A stretch of 61,463 nucleotides of DNA from JBKBIP01 sp046297495 (GCA_046297495.1 JBKBIP010000033.1:1-61463); one strand, 5' to 3'; positions 17,818-26,640 are shown, counted from the stretch's first letter. The notes: a model not told the origin generated them from the sequence alone. Translations and numbers: made by a program.

Positions 17818-19611
17818 TTACTCATTCGCTTCCCGCGTCCTGCCCAAGGCGACATCGAATTCGCTCAACATGGGCACCAGCATGGCGGCGATGGTGAAGC
17901 CGAAACTGGACGCGATCACCAACAAAGGGATGAGCGGATCGGCGGATTGTCCCGTTCCAGGCCGGCCAATGAGCAGGTAACTGACCGCATAGAAAATTGC
18001 CAGCGGGCACAACCAACTGGCCAAGGTCAGAGCCGGCGCGGGGCGGTCGCCGCTCAGCACCCACCACAAACCACCGATGGCCGCCACCAGGAAAAAAAGG
18101 AAGCTGGTCCACTGATATTCAAAGCGCCCCGCCATCAGGATGAGATAGACACACACCAAAGTTCCCACCGACAGGAAAACCAACGTCCCTAATACATGGG
18201 CAATCGCTTGCCTACTGTTGGACACGCGCAGGGCGACATGGACCCCCAACACCAACGCGAAGGCCAGCAGCACCAACAGCCCCAGGGCCAGACACACCCC
18301 CGCCTCGATGTTGCGGCCCCACGTCCTCGGCGTGGCCAACTCCCCCAGCGCGGCATAGACCCCCACCAGCACCAGCGGCAGCACGAGATATTCCTTGGCG
18401 TTGTAGGCGATGCCGGCCAACTTGCCGAAGATGAATTCGCGCGGCGTCAAATCAGTGACCAGTAGTAAATCCAAGGCCCGGCTGTCCCGTTCGCTGGTCA
18501 GGGCCGTCACCGCTTGCGCTCCGACCAACAACAGGCTGAGTATCGTCACCGGCACCAAGCCGCGGGCCGCGACGTAGGTCGAGCGCTTAGCTTCCCCCAG
18601 CCCTTCTGGCCACGCCGCGAGACATACCAGGATGACGACGACGAGATAAGCCAGTTTAATCAGCACCGGCCAGCGGCCATAAGCAGAGGTCCGCAACTCG
18701 CGCCACAGGATGGGATTGTCCCACACAGTACGATGGGTGCCGGTTGGCTGTTTGCGGGGGGCGCTCGCCTCTGGCTCGCTCGCTAAACGGGGACCGCCGA
18801 CTGACCACTGCCCACTGCTCACTTTTTTCGCCCAAGTTCGCAGGCGGTACATGGACCAACCATTCAGCGCCACTGTCAAGGCCATCATGGTTGAAAGGAA
18901 CCCGCCCAGCGGCAAGGCGGCTTGTTCCGTGGCGGTGAACGGGTCCAGCGCTACATGGAGAGCGGTGAAGGGGTCCAGACTCGCTTGGATCAGCAGAGAG
19001 GTCGAGGCCGGGAACGTCTTCGCAGTAACGGCACCAACAACATGCGCCATCCCCAAGTAGAGCACTAACGCCAGCACGGTCAGGGCCAACGCGGGAAAGG
19101 TCCGCTCACGCCACAACGCCATCAGACCGCCGAGCGAGCCAACCGCCAGCGCTGCGGCCAGCACGATCAGCGTGACCTGTCCGACTTGCAGCGCCGTCAA
19201 GCCCCCCAGTAGCAGCAACGCCGCCAGAATGGGCACGCTGCCCATCCAGAGCACCAACACCGGCAACAAGCTGCCCAATAATTTGCCCAGGACAATCTCA
19301 TACGGTCGCATATCTGTCAGCAACAGCAAATCCAACGTGCCCCGTTCCTTTTCCTGAGCCACCGCGCTGGCCGCCAGCAATCCTGAGAAAAACAGTGTCA
19401 GCGTCAGCTGCACATAGGCGAGCAATTGGAACAGCAGCGGCCCAAAGCGGGCCCACTCCCCCAACGTGGCGGCGCGGTTCCAGCCGACCAGCGCCTGCCA
19501 CGCCGTCACGCTCAGCACCCACAGCAAACCCAAGTAAGCGGCCCGCAGCGCGTAGTGCCCCGGCCAGCGCGGCAACGTCCGCCATTCCCGTACAAAGATC
19601 GGCCCCAGCAA
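17818..19611 (-). CDS. ABC-2 type transporter permease, duplicated
   Basis: A 597-residue polytopic protein with about twelve hydrophobic helices, made of two homologous halves. Each half carries the ABC-2 signature after its second helix: QEKERGTLDLLLLTDMRPYE (residues about 85-104) and SERDSRALDLLLVTDLTPRE (about 370-390). Such permeases work with a separate ATPase that is not in this window. TTG 19611 is favoured because CGGAGG sits 9 bases upstream; TTG 19620, three codons earlier, has the same motif with no spacing. Between the halves, DNA 18780-18830 codes a polar linker and looks like an intergenic repeat that has been absorbed in frame. It is convergent with the peptidase gene, and 63 bp separate the stops. 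Cargo is unknown; related permeases in planctomycetes belong to export or gliding-type systems. Confidence 0.85.
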   Translation of the reverse strand: MLGPIFVREWRTLPRWPGHYALRAAYLGLLWVLSVTAWQALVGWNRAATLGEWARFGPLLFQLLAYVQLTLTLFFSGLLAASAVAQEKERGTLDLLLLTDMRPYEIVLGKLLGSLLPVLVLWMGSVPILAALLLLGGLTALQVGQVTLIVLAAALAVGSLGGLMALWRERTFPALALTVLALVLYLGMAHVVGAVTAKTFPASTSLLIQASLDPFTALHVALDPFTATEQAALPLGGFLSTMMALTVALNGWSMYRLRTWAKKVSSGQWSVGGPRLASEPEASAPRKQPTGTHRTVWDNPILWRELRTSAYGRWPVLIKLAYLVVVILVCLAAWPEGLGEAKRSTYVAARGLVPVTILSLLLVGAQAVTALTSERDSRALDLLLVTDLTPREFIFGKLAGIAYNAKEYLVLPLVLVGVYAALGELATPRTWGRNIEAGVCLALGLLVLLAFALVLGVHVALRVSNSRQAIAHVLGTLVFLSVGTLVCVYLILMAGRFEYQWTSFLFFLVAAIGGLWWVLSGDRPAPALTLASWLCPLAIFYAVSYLLIGRPGTGQSADPLIPLLVIASSFGFTIAAMLVPMLSEFDVALGRTREANE

Positions 19612-19689
19612 CGGTGACAACCTCCGGGTAGTTTCGTGGTAAGGTAACTAGATTGGCCGATGTTCCGATATGAGATGGATTATATCAGG

Positions 19690-21126
19690 TCAGGAGGAAA
19701 TTGGGGCGGCAGGCTCTTCGTCTTGGTCGAGCCGCTTGGTGGCGTCGATCCACAGCCACGCCAGGGCGGCGATGAACCAGGAGCAGGCCAACATGGTGAA
19801 GGCGATGCGCCATTTCAACATGGGTTCCAAAAAGTTGAGGAATTTATCCAACAAGATCGACACCACGATGGGGCTGGCGATGGCGCCAATGCCCCCCATC
19901 ATGTTCATGAAGCCGGAGAGGGTGCCCGCGTACTTGCCGCCGATGTCGCTGGCCACGGCCCAGATGGGCGGAATGGCGATGTCATTGATGAAAAAGGCTA
20001 GACATAACAGGACAACCGCTTGCCATTGCGCGGTGACGAAGCCGGTGGCCAAGACGCACAAGCCAGCGCCGACGAAACCGACGATGCCGTTCAGGCTCCG
20101 GCCCCAGCGCCGGCTACCCGTCCATTGGATGAGCTGATCCGAGACGCGCCCACCCAGCAGACAGCCGAACGCGCCGCACAGGAATGGCAAACCGACAATG
20201 ATGGCCGACTTGTCGAACGACGTCTCGTACACTTCCTCGAAGTACAACGGCTGCCAGGTGGGATAGAAGTACCAGCCGAAATTGACGCCGATGGCTGCGA
20301 CGCACATGGCCCGCACGGTGCCGCTGCTAAGAAACTTGCGCCACGGAGTGGCGCCGTGGGCCAAGCCAGCTTCGTGAGCTTGCAACGAATATGGCCCACT
20401 GCGGATCAGGTCGCGCTCCGCCTCGTTGCAGCGCGGGTCTTCCTCGGGCGTGTTGCGAAACAGCATCCAGAAAAAGACGCACCAGAAGATTCCCACGAAA
20501 CCAAGCACCCAGAAGGCCGCCCGCCAACCTGCCAAGGCGGCCAGCTGGACGATCACAAAGGGAGCGATGGCCCCACCGATCCGCGCTGAAAACCAGATGC
20601 CCCCCTGAGCCAGCCCGCGTTCCCGGAAGGGGAACCAAGCCCCGACGATGCGCGTCATGTTCGGATAGGCCCCCGCCTCGCCGCAGCCAAACAGGAACCG
20701 AACGGTGATCAAGGCGCCCAAGGCCAACCATACGGTCAAGACAGCGGAATCCCATCCCCACCCGAAATAGGCATTGAACCGCCTGACCGAAGAGCCAAAA
20801 AGCCAATGGGCAATCTGGTCCGCGGAGCCGGTCAGGGCCGTGAAGAACGACCACCACAACACGATGCGAATTAACACGCGCCGCGATCCCCACCGATCCC
20901 CCATCCAGCCGCCGGGCACCTCGAAGAGCGCGTAGCCGATGAGAAACGCGGAGAACACGAATCCCATCTGCACCTTGGAAATGCGCAAGTCGGTTTGAAT
21001 ATTGTCCTGCACTTGCATGATGCAAATGCGGTCGAGATAGGTCAGCATCGACAGGCTGCAAATGAAGGCGAGAACGCCGAGCCGCGCGTAGGTGGGTCTC
21101 TGATTCAGGAGTGGTGGTTCGCCCAT
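19690..21126 (-). CDS. MFS transporter, anion:cation symporter-like
   Basis: A 478-residue major facilitator superfamily protein with twelve predicted helices. Helix 1 has LTYLDRICIMQVQDNIQTDL, typical of the anion:cation symporter group (sugar acids and organic anions). Motif A in loop 2-3 is GGWMGDRWGSRRVL (about 82-95). Another R-rich loop, EVYETSFDKSAIIVGLPFL, precedes GGRVSDQLIQWTGSRRWGRS, the second-half copy. ATG 21126 is chosen; the frame runs on into the run of N, so a longer start cannot be ruled out, but residue 1 onward is the usual family start. Substrate is probably a small carboxylate or sugar acid, but this is a guess from group resemblance. The nearest upstream gene is 21338-21988 on the same strand. 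Confidence 0.85.
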   Translation of the reverse strand: MGEPPLLNQRPTYARLGVLAFICSLSMLTYLDRICIMQVQDNIQTDLRISKVQMGFVFSAFLIGYALFEVPGGWMGDRWGSRRVLIRIVLWWSFFTALTGSADQIAHWLFGSSVRRFNAYFGWGWDSAVLTVWLALGALITVRFLFGCGEAGAYPNMTRIVGAWFPFRERGLAQGGIWFSARIGGAIAPFVIVQLAALAGWRAAFWVLGFVGIFWCVFFWMLFRNTPEEDPRCNEAERDLIRSGPYSLQAHEAGLAHGATPWRKFLSSGTVRAMCVAAIGVNFGWYFYPTWQPLYFEEVYETSFDKSAIIVGLPFLCGAFGCLLGGRVSDQLIQWTGSRRWGRSLNGIVGFVGAGLCVLATGFVTAQWQAVVLLCLAFFINDIAIPPIWAVASDIGGKYAGTLSGFMNMMGGIGAIASPIVVSILLDKFLNFLEPMLKWRIAFTMLACSWFIAALAWLWIDATKRLDQDEEPAAPISS

Positions 21127-21171
21127 GAACGGATTGTAACCCGAAGATGGAAGCGCGGAAACCAGCTGCGC

Positions 21172-21267
21172 NNNNNNNNNNNNNNNNNNNNNNNNNNNNN
21201 NNNNNNNNNNNNNNNNNNNNNNNNNNNNNNNNNNNNNNNNNNNNNNNNNNNNNNNNNNNNNNNNNNN
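21172..21267. other. Assembly gap (96 N)
   Basis: A run of 96 undetermined bases in the 211-bp interval between the MFS transporter and the unknown 216-residue protein. A strong inverted repeat lies just to its right (21281-21330), so the break is probably repeat related. Any promoter of the MFS gene may be hidden here. Confidence 0.95.
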
Positions 21268-21280
21268 CATTCGTCGCTGT

Positions 21281-21330
21281 GCTTCATCGTTTCGCGCGGA
21301 CATTCACTTCCCCGCGCAAAACGATGAAGC
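21281..21330. repeat. 19-bp-armed inverted repeat beside the N gap
   Basis: GCTTCATCGTTTCGCGCGG (21281-21299) pairs with CCGCGCAAAACGATGAAGC (21312-21330) with one mismatch across a 12-base loop. It lies 7 bases beyond the stop of the minus-strand gene 21338-21988 and may act as its terminator, though no T tract follows. It may be one copy of a repeat that was collapsed in assembly. Confidence 0.85.
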
Positions 21331-21337
21331 GGATTAC

Positions 21338-21988
21338 TCACACCCGCTCACAGACAATCATATATCCCTGCTCGCTGGCTCTCCGATACACATCCCGCAA
21401 GACCGGAAACCACTCGCGGGCAAACGCCAATTCCTCGGCCCGCTCCTCGTCGTCGGCGAGATGGTCCAAGGCTTGCAAGTCGGCGACGGTCCACCGCGCC
21501 GGGTCGAGGCCGGACAAATATGCAGACAATCGCTTGACATCATGTGCATCGTTGTAGCCAGCGTGTTCGGGGCGATAGTAACCGCCGCCGAACATGAAAT
21601 CGCGACTGCCGAAATGGACTTGCTGAATGGGGACGAAGTCGGCGCGTGGGACGATCCCCTGACATGCTTGTTTGGGGGCCAGCAGCGCCGTCAACGTCTC
21701 TGACGTGGTTTGCAAATCGGGAATCTCCGTGGCGCTATACAACAGCACTTCGCCGACGAGTAGCCGCCAACCGTGCCGAGCAAACGGCACCCCCCGCACG
21801 ACTTGGGCCAGGAACGGCTCCTCCGCGCCGGTGTGGTAGCGCTCGGCGTAAGCGTGGGCCACGGGCAACAGCTCGGCGCACAAGTCCCGGCACGGCAGGA
21901 AGCTGCGTTTTTTCCAACTGTCCGCCAAGGCGGGCCGAATGTGCTGGGAGAAACGTTCTGGGTCGAGTAACATCAAATAATCGGACAT
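21338..21988 (-). CDS. Hypothetical protein, 216 residues
   Basis: A soluble-looking protein of 216 residues rich in charged and aromatic residues (GDARFS-like N-terminus MSDYLMLLDPERFSQHI). DFMFGGGYYRPEHAGYND (around 130-148) and VHFGSRDFM look like a structured Gly/Tyr-rich segment, and the C-terminal helix includes EELAFAREWFPVLRDVYRRA. I do not recognise the family. ATG 21988 is supported by AAGGAGAG about 8 bases upstream. No signal peptide, membrane helix or catalytic motif is seen. It is divergent from the metal ATPase fusion (start 22176), with an inverted repeat between them, and codirectional with the MFS gene beyond the gap. Confidence 0.65.
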   Translation of the reverse strand: MSDYLMLLDPERFSQHIRPALADSWKKRSFLPCRDLCAELLPVAHAYAERYHTGAEEPFLAQVVRGVPFARHGWRLLVGEVLLYSATEIPDLQTTSETLTALLAPKQACQGIVPRADFVPIQQVHFGSRDFMFGGGYYRPEHAGYNDAHDVKRLSAYLSGLDPARWTVADLQALDHLADDEERAEELAFAREWFPVLRDVYRRASEQGYMIVCERV

Positions 21989-22092
21989 TGCGTTGCTCTC
22001 CTTCCGGTTCCGCCGAAGACCCGCCGCGAACGCGCTTGACGGACCGCGCCAACCGCCTTAGCCTGAACAACGTAACAATAAAATCGGTAGAT

Positions 22093-22147
22093 TAGTGACG
22101 CTTCGCGGAAGCATGCGTGGGACGGACGCTTCCGCGAAGCGTCGCTA
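22093..22147. repeat. 20-bp-armed inverted repeat upstream of metal ATPase fusion
   Basis: TAGTGACGCTTCGCGGAAGC (22093-22112) pairs with GCTTCCGCGAAGCGTCGCTA (22128-22147), one mismatch, 15-base loop. It lies 28 bp before the ATG of the ATPase/SPFH gene, within the divergent promoter region. A related shorter motif, ACGCTTTGGCGAAGCGTCAC, occurs near 56762-56781. It may be a mobile REP-like sequence or an operator; the near-perfect dyad right beside the start is compatible with either. Confidence 0.85.
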
Positions 22148-22175
22148 AACCTCGCTCACCATTGGACCCTGACTC

Positions 22176-25100
22176 ATGCACCGTGAAATCTCTCACACCG
22201 ACGAGGCCTTTCATCAGGAGAGTAATCTATCCCTCTACCTGCTGACCGGCTTGCTCGGTGTGCTGATTGGCCTTGATTTGTGGCCGGCCATCGCGTCGTA
22301 CCTGGCCAGCTGGGGGTGGGCACTGCCGACGTTTCCGCGCGAGATTTTCGGGCAGCGGTTCGCCCTGATCGCGGCGGTCATCGGCGGGGCGCGGATTCTC
22401 TATGGCTCCATCGAAAGCCTGCTCGAAGGCCGATTGGGGGCGGATTTGGCGTTGGCCATCGCCGCCATCGCCGCCATTCTCATCGGCGAACCGCTGGTGG
22501 CCGCCGAGGTCGTGTTCATCGGCATGTTGGGGGAATGTCTCGAAAGCATCACCTTCAACCGCACGCAGCGAGCCATTCAGAAAATCGTCGAAGTGTTTCC
22601 GCGCCGTTGTTGGGTGCTGCGCGACGGACAGGAAGTCCGCATTCGCACCAACGAATTGCAGCCGGGGGATGTGGTGGTCGTCAAGCCGGGCGGGCGCGTG
22701 CCGGTCGATGGCGTCGTCATCGCGGGGCGGTCGTCGGTCGATGCCAGCGCCTTGACGGGCGAATCGCTGCCGGTGGACAAAGGGGCGGGGGATGAAGTGC
22801 TGGCCGGTTCGCTCAATCAATTCGGCGCCTTGACCATCCGCGCCGAGCGCGTCGCCGAGCACACCGTCATGGGGCGAGTCATTGAATTGACCAGCAAGGC
22901 CCTCAAAGACAAGGCCCCGCTGCAACGCACCGCCGACCGCTTGGCCAAATACTTCCTCCCCATTGTCCTTAGTTTGGCGACGCTGACGTTTCTGGTCGTG
23001 TTGCTGTATCACTGGGGTCCGGTCAGCGCCGCCGCCAGTCGCACAGGCTTGTACGAGGCGGTGCGGCTGGCGGTGTATCCGACGCTGGCCGTGCTGGTGG
23101 TGGCTTGTCCCTGCGCCCTGATCCTGGCTACCCCCGCCGCCATCATCGCCGCCTTGGGACGACTGGCTGGCACCGGGGTACTCATCAAGGGCGGCTCGGC
23201 TCTGGAGCGACTCGCGGAAGTCCAAGCCTTCGCCTTCGACAAGACCGGCACGTTGACCGAGGGGAAGCTGGAATTGGGGGATGTCGTCGGCATTCACGGC
23301 ATCTCCAACGGCGAGTTGCTCTGGGTGGCGGCCAGCGCCGAGCAGCGCAGCGAACATCCCGTCGCCCGCTTGATCCTAGAGGAAGCCCGCCGCCGGGACA
23401 TTGCCTTGGCCCCCATTAGCGAATTCCTGGCCCATCCGGGCGCCGGTGTCGCCGTGCGGACGGATCATCACTCTCTGTTGGTCGGCACGCGCCGGCTGAT
23501 GGAAGAGCAAAGGATTCCGCTCCCCGAAGCAATTTACCCCATTTTGGACCAGCTCGATGCCACCGGCCAGACCGCGTTGCTGGTGGCCCGCGATGGGGTC
23601 ATCCTGGGAGCCATCGGCGCCCGCGACCGGGTCCGGCCCGAAGCGGCGGCGGTCATCGCCGAATTGCAAGCTGCCGGCATTCAGCCCATCGCCCTCCTCA
23701 CCGGCGACCGCGCCGCCGTGGCCCGCACCATCGCCGAGCCACTGGGGATCAGCGAAGTTCACGCTGAGTTGCTGCCCGAACAGAAAGCCGAGTTTGTCGC
23801 CCGCTGGTCAGAGCAGCACGGCAAGGTGGCGATGGTCGGCGACGGCATCAACGACGCCCCGGCCCTGGCACGGGCGGCGGTCGGCCTGGCCATCGGCGGC
23901 ACCGGCACCGACATCGCCGCCGAGGCGGGCGACGTGGTGCTGATGGGGGACCCGTTGCAACCGTTGCCGATGTTGCTGCGTCTGTCGCGGCAAACGGTCC
24001 ATATCATCCGGCAAAACATTCTGATCTTCGCCTTTATTGTTAATGGCTTGGGTATTCTGCTGACGGCCTGGTTGTGGCCGTTGTTCGCCCCGTCGCCGGA
24101 GTGGTACGAACAAGCGCCGCTGGCCGGCGTCATCTATCATCAGCTCGGCTCGTTGGCGGTGTTGCTCAACGCCATGCGTTTGCTCTGGTTCGAGCGTGCC
24201 GCCGCCAGTCCGACCTGGCTGCGCATTCGCCACGCCATGCAGCGTATCGATCAATGGATGGAACACCATCTCAACGCCGACGAATTGCTGCACGAGCTGT
24301 CGCACCATTGGAAGCCGGTGGCGGCGGTGGTGGTGCTAGTCGCCTTGTTCATCTACGCTCTCAGCGGCTTGACCGTGGTGGGGCCGGATGAGGTGGCGGT
24401 GGCCCGTCGCTTTGGCCGACCCGTCGGCGACCAGCCGAACGCGCATCTCGAATCCGGTCTGCACTGGCGTTGGCCGTGGCCCATTGAGGAGATCACCCGC
24501 GTCAAGCCGGACCAGGTGCGAACAGTGCCGATTGGCTTCCGCGCGGCGGCGAATCCGGTCGCGGCCGCCCCCGCCGCATTGGGTTGGTCCAGCCCGCATG
24601 GCGGCGACGGCATCCTGCGCGTACCCGAGGAAGCGGTCATGATCACCGGCGACGGCAACCTTATCGAGCTACAAGCGACCGTGCGCTATCGCGTGGACCG
24701 CGACGCCTTGCACACCTACCTCTTTGAAGTGCGCGACCCGGACGCCATCGTCCGCTCCCTGACCGAAGCGACGCTGCGCGAGGAAGTGGCTTCGCAACCA
24801 TTTTTTGATTTGTTGACCATTAATCGAGAGCAGTTTCAACGTGCGGTGCTGAAGCGTTTGGAACAACGCAGCCGGCGCTACGGCCCGCAGGGGTTGGGCA
24901 TTCGCTTCGATGGCCTGTCGCTGCACGATGTCCACCCACCCCAGGAAGTGGTTGGCGCCTACCATGACGTGGCTCGCGCCATGGAGCAATTCGATCAGCT
25001 CATCAACCGCGCCCAATCCGAAGCGACCCGCAAAGTGAGCAACGCCGAGGCCGACGCCCTGGTGCAGGTTCGCCGGGCCGAGGCGGAATACCGGCAAAAA

Positions 25101-25487
25101 GTCACCCAAGCCGAAACGGAGCGTGACAACTTCCTGGCCCGGCAACGCTCACGCCGGCAGCTCAGCGCTCAGGAAGAATGGGCCTTGGTGCAGGAAGCGC
25201 TGTCCATCTTCCTGCAAAGTCAAGACGTGGAAGCGGCCCTGGATCATTACGTTCGCCGCCGGCAGCAAGCCGTCGCCCGCGCCATGTTTCTGACTGACTT
25301 CCGCCTATTTTGGGACACCCTGGCGACGGTGCTCGGCGGGCGGGACAAAGTCATCATCGATAGCGACAAACTCCCGGGCCGCCGACACCTGTTCCTGATC
25401 GACCCCGATCAAATGCGGCCCCCGCCCCCCGTGCTGTTGCAACCCGACCGCAACCCCGAACGCAGCCGAATGCACGAGAGGCCATGA
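22176..25487 (+). CDS. P1B-type metal ATPase fused to HflK-like SPFH domain
   Basis: A single 1103-residue frame joining two proteins that are normally separate. Residues 1-690 form a heavy-metal P1B ATPase: TGES 194-197 (dephosphorylation loop), CPC 311-313 in the metal-binding helix, DKTGT 355-359 (phosphorylated Asp), HP 394-395, GDGIND 555-560, and a last helix YHQLGSLAVLLNAMRLLWFE. No N-terminal CxxC metal-binding domain is present. A linker of about 40 residues (WMEHHLNADELLHELSHHWK) leads to a new membrane helix (VAAVVVLVALFIYALSG). From about 730 an SPFH/prohibitin domain follows, with VGPDEVAVARRFGRPVGDQP, SGLHWRWPWPIEEITRVKPD and GDGNLIELQATVRYRV, and then a coiled coil (about 940-1000). 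This part matches HflK. Two further SPFH genes lie downstream, so the ATPase is likely built into an SPFH ring. CPC suggests Zn, Cd, Pb, Cu or Ag; the ion is not known. Confidence 0.92.
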   Translation: MHREISHTDEAFHQESNLSLYLLTGLLGVLIGLDLWPAIASYLASWGWALPTFPREIFGQRFALIAAVIGGARILYGSIESLLEGRLGADLALAIAAIAAILIGEPLVAAEVVFIGMLGECLESITFNRTQRAIQKIVEVFPRRCWVLRDGQEVRIRTNELQPGDVVVVKPGGRVPVDGVVIAGRSSVDASALTGESLPVDKGAGDEVLAGSLNQFGALTIRAERVAEHTVMGRVIELTSKALKDKAPLQRTADRLAKYFLPIVLSLATLTFLVVLLYHWGPVSAAASRTGLYEAVRLAVYPTLAVLVVACPCALILATPAAIIAALGRLAGTGVLIKGGSALERLAEVQAFAFDKTGTLTEGKLELGDVVGIHGISNGELLWVAASAEQRSEHPVARLILEEARRRDIALAPISEFLAHPGAGVAVRTDHHSLLVGTRRLMEEQRIPLPEAIYPILDQLDATGQTALLVARDGVILGAIGARDRVRPEAAAVIAELQAAGIQPIALLTGDRAAVARTIAEPLGISEVHAELLPEQKAEFVARWSEQHGKVAMVGDGINDAPALARAAVGLAIGGTGTDIAAEAGDVVLMGDPLQPLPMLLRLSRQTVHIIRQNILIFAFIVNGLGILLTAWLWPLFAPSPEWYEQAPLAGVIYHQLGSLAVLLNAMRLLWFERAAASPTWLRIRHAMQRIDQWMEHHLNADELLHELSHHWKPVAAVVVLVALFIYALSGLTVVGPDEVAVARRFGRPVGDQPNAHLESGLHWRWPWPIEEITRVKPDQVRTVPIGFRAAANPVAAAPAALGWSSPHGGDGILRVPEEAVMITGDGNLIELQATVRYRVDRDALHTYLFEVRDPDAIVRSLTEATLREEVASQPFFDLLTINREQFQRAVLKRLEQRSRRYGPQGLGIRFDGLSLHDVHPPQEVVGAYHDVARAMEQFDQLINRAQSEATRKVSNAEADALVQVRRAEAEYRQKVTQAETERDNFLARQRSRRQLSAQEEWALVQEALSIFLQSQDVEAALDHYVRRRQQAVARAMFLTDFRLFWDTLATVLGGRDKVIIDSDKLPGRRHLFLIDPDQMRPPPPVLLQPDRNPERSRMHERP

Positions 25488-25494
25488 CAACAAT

Positions 25495-25523
25495 CTCGTT
25501 CTCAGGCTCTGCCTGGGAACGAG
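25495..25523. repeat. Palindromic repeat between ATPase/SPFH fusion and HflC-like gene
   Basis: CTCGTTCTCAGGC and GCCTGGGAACGAG are near-perfect inverted arms around a 3-base loop (29 bp total). The sequence type is widespread as an interspersed palindrome in bacterial genomes. It lies 7 bases after the stop of the fusion gene, and its right arm supplies the GAG that leads into the AGGAGAAAGG ribosome binding site of the next gene, so it could affect transcription or translation between the two. Confidence 0.8.
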
Positions 25524-25539
25524 GAGAAAGGTCCATCCC

Positions 25540-26640
25540 ATGTTCTTACGCATCTGCTTCCTGTTGATCGTTGGCACCGTCATCCTGGTGGCGGCGTTGA
25601 CGTCGTTTTACATTGTGGATCGCGCCGAGTATGTCTATGTCACGCAGTTTGGCCGGCATGTGGCCACGCACGACGGCGAGACCGACGCGGGGCTGCATTG
25701 GAAATTGCCGTGGCCGATTCAGTCGGTGCAGCGGCTCGATCTGCGCTTGCAGGTCTTCGACTTGCCGGAGACGGAGCTGCCCACGCACGATCCGCGCGGC
25801 AAGACGATTGACAAAATGCTGACTATCGATGCCTACGTGTGCTGGAAAATTGACAACCGCGACAGCGTGGACCGCTTCATCCGCACGGTCGGCACGCCGG
25901 AGCGGGCCAGGGAAATCCTGAGCCAGCGCGTGCAAAGCCGGCTGGGGGCGACCATTCCCACCCTGCCGCTCGAAGAGATCATTCGCGTCAGTGACGGAAC
26001 GGACAGCGGCGAACGCCTCGACCGGCTCAGCAAACAATTGCTGGGAATTGACGGTCGGCAGGTGATGTTGAGTGCCCTTGGCGTCGCGGCAGACGGTCCT
26101 CTGTCCCTAGTGCCGCTATTGGCCGTCGCCGAGCAGGATAGTTTGAAAAACATCGCCCGCCAGGAATATGGCATTGAAATTGTCGATGTGCGCTTGCGGC
26201 GTTTCAACCATCCCCCCGGCGTCCGCCAAGCCATCTTCGACCGCATCCGCAGCGAACGCGAGAAGAAGGTGGCCGAGTACCGCGGCGAGGCCAACAAGCG
26301 GGCCACTGAAATCACCAGCGCCGCCGAGCGCGAGGCCAAAGACCTCCTCACCGACGCCCAAAGCCGCCAACAGCGCTTGCAAAAAGAAGCAGACATCCAA
26401 GCCGACGAGATGCGCAACCAAGCCCACGCCAAAGACCCGGAGTTTTACACCTTCTTACAGAAGCTCGAAACCTATCAAAAAATTTTGGACAAAAGCAAGG
26501 ATGTGTTGTTACTGTCCAGCAAACATGAAATTTTCGACTTATTGCTGAATCCCCCCAACGCCAACCAGCGCGGGACGCCGTCCACCTCGCCCCCCATCAC
26601 CGCGACGCCGCGCGTCACTTCCGGGGAGGACCAGCCATGA
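25540..26640 (+). CDS. HflC-like SPFH membrane protein
   Basis: A 366-residue SPFH protein resembling HflC, the partner of HflK in the ring around FtsH. A single N-terminal helix (residues 1-24, LRICFLLIVGTVILVAALTS) anchors it in the inner membrane, with the rest outside. FVTQFGRHVATHDGE (about 32-46) and LHWKLPWPIQSVQRLDLR start the SPFH domain. IRSEREKKVAEYRGEANKRA (about 230-250) begins a long coiled coil, and DPEFYTFLQKLETYQKIL with LLLSSKHEIFDLLL (about 298-340) is the typical HflC end. ATG 25540 has GGAGAAAGG 8 bases upstream. Its stop overlaps the start of the next SPFH gene by 4 bases (ATGA). No FtsH gene is present in the window, so it probably assembles with the ATPase-linked SPFH domain and the third SPFH protein. 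Confidence 0.9.
   Translation: MFLRICFLLIVGTVILVAALTSFYIVDRAEYVYVTQFGRHVATHDGETDAGLHWKLPWPIQSVQRLDLRLQVFDLPETELPTHDPRGKTIDKMLTIDAYVCWKIDNRDSVDRFIRTVGTPERAREILSQRVQSRLGATIPTLPLEEIIRVSDGTDSGERLDRLSKQLLGIDGRQVMLSALGVAADGPLSLVPLLAVAEQDSLKNIARQEYGIEIVDVRLRRFNHPPGVRQAIFDRIRSEREKKVAEYRGEANKRATEITSAAEREAKDLLTDAQSRQQRLQKEADIQADEMRNQAHAKDPEFYTFLQKLETYQKILDKSKDVLLLSSKHEIFDLLLNPPNANQRGTPSTSPPITATPRVTSGEDQP

Noticed and set aside
22227..23357. 376-codon minus-strand frame over the P1B ATPase
   Set aside because: Antisense to canonical ATPase motifs; composition Gln/Arg/Gly rich with no domain.
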